Assembly (NCBI GenBank): GCA_015067075.1
Contig: SVND01000023.1
Coordinates: 1 to 37,569, forward strand
Source: Oscillospiraceae bacterium
GTDB taxonomy: Bacteria; Bacillota; Clostridia; Oscillospirales; SIG530
Reading direction: 5' to 3'
Length of the DNA: 37,569 bases
Position 1 is the stretch's first letter. Each line of letters starts with the position of its first letter. The notes below the pieces were generated by a model, which worked only from the letters and a program-made list of their open reading frames with translations, did no database searches and was not told where the DNA came from. Below are positions 32,605-37,569 of the stretch, piece by piece. The translations under genes were made by a program, and so were the position numbers.

Positions 32605-32620
32605 TATCTCCACCGATTTT
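32586..32620 (-). terminator. Hairpin after the sugar-isomerase gene
   Basis: AAAATCGG (32586-32593) pairs with CCGATTTT (32613-32620), with partial pairing inside (GGAGA/TCTCT). On the minus strand the 3-prime arm ends in TTTT. It lies nine bases beyond the isomerase stop. The T tract is short, so it may be leaky. Confidence 0.55.
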
Positions 32621-32629
32621 CATACTTAC

Positions 32630-34018
32630 TTATTTAATTACTGCACAATCAAAACCGCAAAGCTTTGCAAAGGCTTCAAGAGTTTCAACGTCGCCGTCGT
32701 ATACAAGTGCGCCGTGATGTGTGCCGCCCAGCTCGCCGTACTGAGCAAGGAACTTGTCAATAGTTACGTCGGGAGCAAACCAGCCACTTACAGCGGAGGA
32801 GAAATTATTCTTTTCAACGTCAACCATCTTACCGGGAGCAAGAATAAGCATATAACCGTTTTGTGTCTTCGCAAGGTCAGCGTAAACCACGTTACCACCC
32901 TTCATATTACCGCTGATAAATACGGGGTTTTCAGCATCCGTATATGGGAAGTCCTTATTCTGCATAAGAACATCCTTTGCAATAGCAAGATTAAATTCAC
33001 CCATATGGCTGAAGAAAAGAGTGTTACCCTTCCAGTCGGGGCAGAATACCTCGGCAAAGGTTGCGCCGGGATATACAGACAAAAGTGCAGAAACAAAGCC
33101 TGCTGTCATAACGTCACCCTCGCCTGCATAGCCTGTGCCGCGAGCCATCGCCTTGCAAGCTTCCATAAAGGGCATAGTCTTAAGAGGCTTATCCTTGCCT
33201 GTTTCAAGGAAGTTTACGGTAAAGCCGTCAAGCTTTTCTTCAGCAAGCCACTTGCGAACAGCGAGAGACGTCTTTGCCGTTTCATAGTGAGCTGTTTCCG
33301 TGAAGTTGTCAAGGCTCTTGAAGCTGTCTCTGTCCTTTTTCATTTCAGCGCGGATATCTTCCTCGCTTATACCGTCGCAAATATCAGCAAAGCTTTCAGG
33401 GCAAATATCAACGATAGTCATACCAAGGTCGTTTTTAAGATCTTCATAAGGAATAGCAAAGTCGCCCATTCCCTTAAAGGGCTTGCCGACGATACCGATT
33501 CTTGCCGAGGACATCTTTTTCGCAATTTTTGCCGCGTTGGCAATGACGTTAGCTCTCGCAACCACATTCTTTATAAGGTCTGTTCCCTCGTAGAAGCCTG
33601 CGAAAACGTCAAAAGCCTTGCCGTTTCTGCGAAGCAGATTGCACATATCCATGACACCGTGGATACCGTGGTTGAGCATTATTACGGAATTGCTTTCGCT
33701 GTCGAATGCAAACTCCTGAGTCGTGTCTAAAACGATGATGGGAAGCTTTGTTTCAGCAAGCACCTTGGCGCTTTCAAGAGAGGGAGAATATGCAAGGTGA
33801 AGCGTTACCATAACGTCACACTGTGCATCCTCAAAGCTCTTTACAGCAGCTTTGAATTCATCCTCAAGTCGGCAAATATCGCTTGTAATAACCTCTGCGC
33901 CCTGCTCAGCCAAAAGGCCGCATATCTTGTCGCGGAACTGCTCCATAACAGGTCTGTATTGGGGAGAGGACTCATCGTAAAGTGCAATGTAAAGCGGAAG
34001 TAAACCTATTTTAGCCAT
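32630..34018 (-). CDS. L-arabinose/L-fucose isomerase-family sugar isomerase
   Basis: This 462-residue protein has the AraA/FucI fold pattern: an N-terminal domain, a middle sugar-binding domain and a C-terminal beta domain. Candidate metal and catalytic residues lie in GYAGEGDVMTAGFVSALL (Glu), FAEVFCPDWKGNTLFFSHMGEF (Glu and His) and GGTHHGALVY (His) near the end. Such enzymes interconvert aldoses and ketoses using Mn2+. The sugar is not clear; no kinase, epimerase or transporter is adjacent. It is cotranscribed with the SGNH hydrolase upstream, suggesting work on an acylated sugar polymer. AAAAGGAG precedes the start. Confidence 0.85.
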   Translation of the reverse strand: MAKIGLLPLYIALYDESSPQYRPVMEQFRDKICGLLAEQGAEVITSDICRLEDEFKAAVKSFEDAQCDVMVTLHLAYSPSLESAKVLAETKLPIIVLDTTQEFAFDSESNSVIMLNHGIHGVMDMCNLLRRNGKAFDVFAGFYEGTDLIKNVVARANVIANAAKIAKKMSSARIGIVGKPFKGMGDFAIPYEDLKNDLGMTIVDICPESFADICDGISEEDIRAEMKKDRDSFKSLDNFTETAHYETAKTSLAVRKWLAEEKLDGFTVNFLETGKDKPLKTMPFMEACKAMARGTGYAGEGDVMTAGFVSALLSVYPGATFAEVFCPDWKGNTLFFSHMGEFNLAIAKDVLMQNKDFPYTDAENPVFISGNMKGGNVVYADLAKTQNGYMLILAPGKMVDVEKNNFSSAVSGWFAPDVTIDKFLAQYGELGGTHHGALVYDGDVETLEAFAKLCGFDCAVIK

Positions 34019-34039
34019 AATATATATCTCCTTTTTGTA

Positions 34040-34630
34040 TTATAAATATCTTTCAAGAAATGATGCCACGGCTTCAGCGCATTCTTTAATACCTTTTTCA
34101 GACAGATGCACCTTATCCTCGCAAATATTACCCTCAAGGTCGCTGTTTATCACAGAATAAAGGTCATCAATTTCAAAACCGCTATACTGATAAAGCGGAA
34201 CAACGCAATCGTTAAAAAGCTTTATTCTTTTGTTCCAATCATCAAATTCCACCGTTCCCGGAATTGTCGTAGCAAACGCCGCCTGCGGAGCAATAGCCTT
34301 AATCTCCCTTACAAGCCTTTCCGAAGTTGCAACGTATTCAGAAAGCGTTGTAAACGGCTCGCCGCATCCCTTTGTAAGGGATATATCGGCGCCGTCCTCC
34401 ATTATGTAGCGGTGATTGTCCCAAATTCCTGCATTGAAATGCACAACGTCAAAATTTCCGCCGAGAGCTGCCGCCCAGTGCCGCGCGCCCCAAAGCAAAA
34501 ATTTTATATATCGGCAATTTTCCTCGGGAAAAAGCACCTCCGCCTTATCCTTCAGTAATTGAGCCACAACGGGTCCGTATTGCAATCTTATGGAATCGCC
34601 GAGAAGCAATATTCTTTTTTTATTCGACAT
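34040..34630 (-). CDS. SGNH/GDSL-family hydrolase
   Basis: This 196-residue protein has RILLLGDSIRLQYG at the start (block I Ser), VVHFNAGIWDNH near residue 68 (block III Asn) and CEDKVHLSEKGIKECAEAV near 174 (Asp/His). No signal peptide is seen, so it probably acts in the cytoplasm, perhaps as a deacylase for imported oligosaccharides. It is not a copy of the esterase domain in the tail fibre beyond the fold motifs. It is the first gene of the operon with the isomerase. Confidence 0.83.
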   Translation of the reverse strand: MSNKKRILLLGDSIRLQYGPVVAQLLKDKAEVLFPEENCRYIKFLLWGARHWAAALGGNFDVVHFNAGIWDNHRYIMEDGADISLTKGCGEPFTTLSEYVATSERLVREIKAIAPQAAFATTIPGTVEFDDWNKRIKLFNDCVVPLYQYSGFEIDDLYSVINSDLEGNICEDKVHLSEKGIKECAEAVASFLERYL

Positions 34631-34669
34631 TTTATTCCCTCTTTTCGCAAGATGAATATCAGTATATAT

Positions 34670-34698
34670 ATTTTACATCATTTTTATTTTATTGTCAA
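34670..34698 (-). promoter_or_regulatory. Promoter of the SGNH hydrolase-isomerase operon
   Basis: On the minus strand TTGACA (34698-34693), 17 bases, TAAAAT (34675-34670) form a near-consensus promoter 40 bases upstream of the start codon. A perfect palindrome lies 11 bases upstream of the -35. Confidence 0.8.
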
Positions 34699-34709
34699 TA
34701 TACTTTTTA

Positions 34710-34739
34710 TTGTTTCTTTCATAAATTTGAAAGAAACAA
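34710..34739. promoter_or_regulatory. Perfect 30-bp palindrome between divergent promoters, probable operator
   Basis: TTGTTTCTTTCA (34710-34721) and TGAAAGAAACAA (34728-34739) are perfect inverted repeats around six bases. The site is between the promoter of the sugar operon (-35 at 34693-34698) and that of aroF (-35 at 34767). Its place upstream of the first suits an activator or a repressor. No regulator gene is adjacent, so the protein that binds it is unknown. Confidence 0.55.
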
Positions 34740-34766
34740 CTTGATGAAAAAATTTATAAAAAACTC

Positions 34767-34795
34767 TTGACAAAACGAATAAAAGAGAATATAAT
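34767..34795 (+). promoter_or_regulatory. aroF promoter (perfect consensus)
   Basis: TTGACA (34767-34772), 17 bases, TATAAT (34790-34795). Transcription would begin near 34802, giving a leader of about 240 bases before the aroF start, with a leader peptide and an attenuator in it. Confidence 0.88.
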
Positions 34796-34858
34796 ATGGA
34801 CATAATAAATATTCATGATTTTGATTTATTATACCAATTCACAAAGGAACTGACAAAA

Positions 34859-34945
34859 ATGGCTCTCAATTGCACGAAAAAGTATTATTACTACTTTAGC
34901 TTTACCTCTTTTTTTGGTAAGGCTTGTTTTGGTTCGCTGCAATAA
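34859..34945 (+). CDS. Tyr/Phe-rich leader peptide of aroF
   Basis: A 28-codon ORF has AAAGGAA 10 bases upstream of its ATG. Residues 9-13 are YYYYF, followed by Phe at 15, 18, 19 and 24: four Tyr and five Phe among 28, and no Trp. It lies between a consensus promoter and an intrinsic terminator in front of DAHP synthase. The last codons (Gly-Ser-Leu-Gln) contain the left arm of the antiterminator. This is the build of a leader peptide for ribosome-mediated attenuation by charged tRNA-Tyr and tRNA-Phe. Too short for homology search; context carries the call. Confidence 0.85.
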   Translation: MALNCTKKYYYYFSFTSFFGKACFGSLQ

Positions 34946-35004
34946 GAGTGTTCTGATTTTTTGTATCACAAATCGAACGAGCAGCAACCGCTGCTCGTTT
35001 TTTT
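34931..35004 (+). terminator. Attenuator: antiterminator/terminator pair before aroF
   Basis: The terminator is a 10-bp perfect stem, AACGAGCAGC (34976-34985) and GCTGCTCGTT (34990-34999), loop AACC, T7 at 34998-35004. GGTTCGCTGC (34931-34940), in the last sense codons of the leader peptide, can pair with GCAGCAACC (34981-34989), bulging one C, and so break the terminator. A further hairpin between (GATTT/AAATC) brings the arms together. A ribosome at the leader stop would cover the left arm and allow termination; one stalled at Tyr/Phe codons would leave it free. Confidence 0.85.
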
Positions 35005-35041
35005 ATTATTAAACGTATTTTGCCGAAAGGATGTATATTCC

Positions 35042-36046
35042 ATGATAGTCTTACTTAAACCCAACACAAGCAACGAGCAAGTTGCAAATTTCGAAAATTG
35101 GCTTCGCAGTATGCAGCTTCAGGTTCACGAAAGCCGCGGTGAAACTCACACCATCCTCGGTCTTGTCGGTGATACCACAAAGGTTGATATCGAGCTTATT
35201 AAAGCCCTTGACATCGTTGAAGACGTAAAGCGTATTCAGGAGCCCTTCAAAAACGCAAACCGCAAATTCCATCCCGACGATACCGTCATCGACATCAACG
35301 GCTCGAAGATAGGAGGCGGCAATTTTGCACTTATTGCAGGCCCCTGCTCCGTTGAAAGCGAAGAGCAGATCTGCCTCGTTGCACGCCTTGTAAAGCAGGC
35401 AGGTGCAACCATGCTTCGCGGCGGCGCTTTCAAGCCCCGCACGTCGCCTTACGCATTCCAGGGTATGCGTGAGGAAGGTATTCGCTTGCTTTTAGAGGCT
35501 AAAGCCGAAACAGGTCTTCCCATTGTAACGGAAATTATGGACCTTTCACAGCTTCCGCTTTTCGAGAACGTGGACGTTATTCAGGTCGGCGCACGCAATA
35601 TGCAAAACTTCGAGCTTCTTAAGGAGCTTGGCAAAACACAAAAGCCCATCCTTCTCAAGCGTGCTCTCGCCGGCACTATGCAGGAGCTTTTGATGAGCGC
35701 CGAATACATCATGGCAGGCGGCAACGAAAACGTCATTCTTTGCGAGCGCGGCATACGCACCTTTGAAACGTATACACGAAACACCCTTGATATTTCTGCC
35801 GTTCCCATGCTCAAGAGCCTTTCTCACCTTCCCGTCATCGTTGACCCCAGCCACGGCACAGGTGTTGCAAAGCTCGTTCGTCCCATGGCTCTTTCCGCCG
35901 CGGCGGCAGGTGCAGACGGTCTTATCATCGAAGTACACAATGACCCTGCCCATGCAAAATGCGACGGTCCGCAGTCTCTTACGCCCGATGCGTTTGCCGA
36001 GCTTTCCGATACCATCTCCAAGCTCCGCTCCGCTATACAGCTTTAA
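35042..36046 (+). CDS. aroF: 3-deoxy-7-phosphoheptulonate synthase (DAHP synthase, type I-beta with regulatory domain)
   Basis: This 334-residue enzyme joins PEP and erythrose 4-phosphate in the first step of aromatic amino-acid synthesis. The N-terminal part (about 1-70) is the ferredoxin-like regulatory domain of the Thermotoga type, known to bind Tyr and Phe. The barrel has LIAGPCSVES near 98, FKPRTSPYAFQG near 130, GARNMQNFELL, ILLKRALAGT and VDPSHGTG near 267. The ATG at 35042 has AAAGG 11 bases upstream; an earlier in-frame ATG would fall in the attenuator. Expression appears set by a Tyr/Phe attenuator, so both gene and enzyme would sense the same end products. Confidence 0.96.
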   Translation: MIVLLKPNTSNEQVANFENWLRSMQLQVHESRGETHTILGLVGDTTKVDIELIKALDIVEDVKRIQEPFKNANRKFHPDDTVIDINGSKIGGGNFALIAGPCSVESEEQICLVARLVKQAGATMLRGGAFKPRTSPYAFQGMREEGIRLLLEAKAETGLPIVTEIMDLSQLPLFENVDVIQVGARNMQNFELLKELGKTQKPILLKRALAGTMQELLMSAEYIMAGGNENVILCERGIRTFETYTRNTLDISAVPMLKSLSHLPVIVDPSHGTGVAKLVRPMALSAAAAGADGLIIEVHNDPAHAKCDGPQSLTPDAFAELSDTISKLRSAIQL

Positions 36047-36108
36047 TCAGTATCGCCGTGAAAGCTTCTTGCATATAATGTAGTATATACATTTAAGGAG
36101 GAGTTTTT

Positions 36109-37398
36109 ACGGTAATACATACTGTCAGCGCAGGTGAAACTGTATATTCCATCGCAGCGCGCTACGGCGTATCAGCCGCCCAGCTTATACGCGACAACGA
36201 AATTTCAGACCCCTATTCACTTGTTATCGGTCAGACTGTCGTTGTGCTTTTCCCGAAAATCACTCACACTGTTTCCGAAGGAGAAACTCTCAGCTCTATC
36301 GCCGTCCGTTACGGTGTCACGGTGAACACTCTTTACCGCAATAACATATGGCTTATGGGGCTTTCTGCCATCTCTGCAGGCGAAACGCTGGTAATAGAAT
36401 ACGAGTCCTCGCCCACGCGCACGATCACCGTCAACGGCTATGCTTACCCATTTATAAACGAGCTTCTTTTGCGCCAGACTCTGCCCTACTGCGGTTATCT
36501 TACGCCATTTACCTACGGCTTTACGACCGAGGGTGACATTGTCACCCTTAACGACAGCGAGCTTATAAGTATCGCAAGCGAATACTCCGTCGGCTCGCTT
36601 TTGCATTTTTCCACCCTGACTGAAAGCGGCGGCTTTTCAAACGAGCTTGCCGCAGCTATTCTCAACGACCGCACCCTTGAGCAAACGGTAGTAACGAAGC
36701 TCCTTGCCATAATGAACGAAAAAGGCTACGCAGGGCTTGATATTGACTTTGAGTACGTTTTCGCCTCTGACCGCGACAATTACACGTCCTTTCTCTCAAG
36801 AACAACTCAGCTCATGAACGCAAACGGCTACCCAGTCATCGCCGCTCTCGCTCCCAAAACAAGCTCGGATCAGCCGGGACTTTTGTACGAGGGACACGAT
36901 TACGCAGGTATCGGCTCTGCCGTCAACGCGGTTTTGCTCATGACGTACGAATGGGGCTATACATATGGGCCTCCAATGGCGGTTGCACCCATCGAAAACG
37001 TAAAGCGCGTGCTTGATTACGCCGTTTATCAGATCCCATCGGGTAAAATACTTCTCGGCTTTCCCAACTATGGCTACGATTGGACGCTTCCGTACATTCG
37101 CGGACAGTCCAGAGCGCAGTCTGTTTCAAACGTGCGCGCCGTGGAGATAGCCGCCGAAAACAACGTATCAATAAGCTTTGATCCTTTTGCCAAAGCGCCG
37201 TTTTTCCGCTATTTCCGCGACGGCACAGAGCATGAGGTCTGGTTTGAGGACGCCAACAGCGCCCGCGCAAAGCTTCGGCTGATAAACGATTATGATCTGC
37301 TGGGCGTGGCGTATTGGAATCTCATCCGCCCGTTTCCGCAAAATTGGCTCGTGCTCAATAACGATTTCGATACGAGCGGAGTCTTTTCCGTAAATTAA
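36109..37398 (+). CDS. LysM-LysM-GH18 protein (YaaH/SleL-like), probable ACG start
   Basis: This protein of about 429 residues has two N-terminal LysM domains (about 3-45 and 48-92) and a GH18 domain whose motif GYAGLDIDFEYV (near 206-217) carries the catalytic Glu. YaaH and SleL act on cortex peptidoglycan as N-acetylglucosaminidases; they lack signal peptides, as here. The first LysM, VIHTVSAGETVYSIAARYG, begins right after an ACG at 36109 with AGGAGG seven bases upstream. The next usual start, GTG at 36244, would remove that LysM. I see no terminator between aroF and this gene, and no clear promoter. A role in spore-cortex or wall turnover is likely. Confidence 0.88.
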   Translation, partial: TVIHTVSAGETVYSIAARYGVSAAQLIRDNEISDPYSLVIGQTVVVLFPKITHTVSEGETLSSIAVRYGVTVNTLYRNNIWLMGLSAISAGETLVIEYESSPTRTITVNGYAYPFINELLLRQTLPYCGYLTPFTYGFTTEGDIVTLNDSELISIASEYSVGSLLHFSTLTESGGFSNELAAAILNDRTLEQTVVTKLLAIMNEKGYAGLDIDFEYVFASDRDNYTSFLSRTTQLMNANGYPVIAALAPKTSSDQPGLLYEGHDYAGIGSAVNAVLLMTYEWGYTYGPPMAVAPIENVKRVLDYAVYQIPSGKILLGFPNYGYDWTLPYIRGQSRAQSVSNVRAVEIAAENNVSISFDPFAKAPFFRYFRDGTEHEVWFEDANSARAKLRLINDYDLLGVAYWNLIRPFPQNWLVLNNDFDTSGVFSVN

Positions 37399-37400
37399 GA

Positions 37401-37426
37401 AAAAAACGCACCTTTGTGCGTTTTTT
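37401..37426. terminator. Bidirectional terminator after the LysM-GH18 gene
   Basis: AAAAAACGCAC (37401-37411) pairs with GTGCGTTTTTT (37416-37426) around a four-base loop, giving T6 on both strands. It serves the GH18 gene and the convergent partial gene at the right edge. Confidence 0.88.
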
Positions 37427-37462
37427 CTCATCTATAAATCTGTTCGATAAATTGGAATTTGC

Positions 37463-37569
37463 TCAATTATTATCAGCAATCCATTTCTTTGACCAATCAA
37501 ACAAAGTTTCTGACATCAAGTTGAAGTCTACCGTTCCGCCATTTTTCAAATCAAGAAATGTATCAACGA
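37463..37569 (-). CDS. C-terminal end of an unrecognised protein (partial)
   Basis: An open minus-strand frame enters from the right edge and ends at TGA (37465-37463). The 34 visible residues include FLDLKNGGTVDFNLMSETLF and end DWSKKWIADNN. The sequence looks like real protein and stops shortly before the bidirectional terminator. I do not recognise the family. Confidence 0.55.
   Translation of the reverse strand, partial: VDTFLDLKNGGTVDFNLMSETLFDWSKKWIADNN

Noticed and set aside
32714-33730. A plus-strand ORF of 338 codons antisense to the isomerase
   Set aside because: It mirrors the isomerase codons and has no start signal or known motifs.
34859-34945. The Tyr/Phe codon run as chance AT-rich sequence
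   Set aside because: It is in frame with a start and binding site, ends at the antiterminator arm, and precedes an aromatic biosynthesis gene; chance does not explain the combination.
34796-35041. A T-box riboswitch upstream of aroF
   Set aside because: The leader is short, has no T-box consensus before the terminator, and its structure is explained by a leader peptide and attenuator.
36109-37398. The LysM-GH18 protein as the missing endolysin of the tail module
   Set aside because: It lies about 5 kb away beyond oppositely oriented genes, and its build is that of YaaH/SleL cortex enzymes rather than phage lysins.

Overview
The window looks like a chromosome segment of a member of the Clostridia, probably Ruminococcaceae/Oscillospiraceae-like. 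The support is a Gram-positive division and cell-wall (dcw) cluster, a SpoVD-type PASTA penicillin-binding protein, a yaaO-yaaQ-holB-yaaT style gene block, a PBSX-type tail module and a YaaH/SleL-like LysM-GH18 protein. Most genes are tightly packed, often with TAATG or ATGA junctions. I see no tRNA, rRNA or CRISPR array.

Layout. (1) 1-204: the edge of an IS3-like element (first 15 codons of an OrfA-type transposase, minus strand). (2) 205-1751: an ECF sigma factor with a membrane-anchored partner, minus strand. (3) 1904-8757: an eight-gene minus-strand block running TSCPD protein, short QueG-like Fe-S protein, FemAB transferase, divergent alanine racemase, Orn/Lys/Arg decarboxylase, DarA (c-di-AMP receptor), HolB, RicT. 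It has a promoter element near 8772 and a terminator at 1840-1882. (4) 8878-21341: the dcw cluster on the minus strand, mraZ-rsmH-ftsL-ftsI-murE-mraY-ftsW-murG-murA-ftsQ-ftsZ. It starts at a good promoter with four 10-bp-spaced MraZ-box-like repeats, and ftsZ has its own promoter. murF, murD and ftsA are not in the cluster. MurE carries the DNPR motif of meso-DAP enzymes.

(5) 21624-31320: a divergent plus-strand phage-tail baseplate module in PBSX order (XkdN, P, Q, R, S, T, U-like, fibres, XhlA-like protein, SPP1-type holin). It has no sheath, tube, capsid, terminase, portal, integrase or endolysin gene. A 124-residue ORF sits where a long tape-measure gene is expected. The XkdN-type chaperone carries a convincing -1 programmed frameshift signal (A7 heptamer plus stem-loop, with an open reading frame beyond). 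This is a tail-like particle locus or reduced remnant of unusual composition. The largest fibre ends in an SGNH esterase domain.

(6) 31361-34630: minus-strand SDR oxidoreductase, deoxyinosine/uracil-type DNA glycosylase, AraA/FucI-like sugar isomerase and SGNH hydrolase. The last two form an operon with a consensus promoter and a perfect 30-bp palindrome upstream. (7) 34767-37398: plus-strand aroF (DAHP synthase, type I-beta) preceded by a perfect consensus promoter, a 28-codon Tyr/Phe-rich leader peptide and an intrinsic terminator with a plausible antiterminator. This is a classical-looking ribosome-mediated attenuator. A LysM-LysM-GH18 protein follows that appears to start at an ACG codon. 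(8) 37463-37569: the C-terminal end of an unrecognised minus-strand gene.

The two observations most worth following are the aroF Tyr/Phe attenuator and the sheathless, tubeless baseplate module with an intact frameshift signal and a miniature ORF in the tape-measure position.
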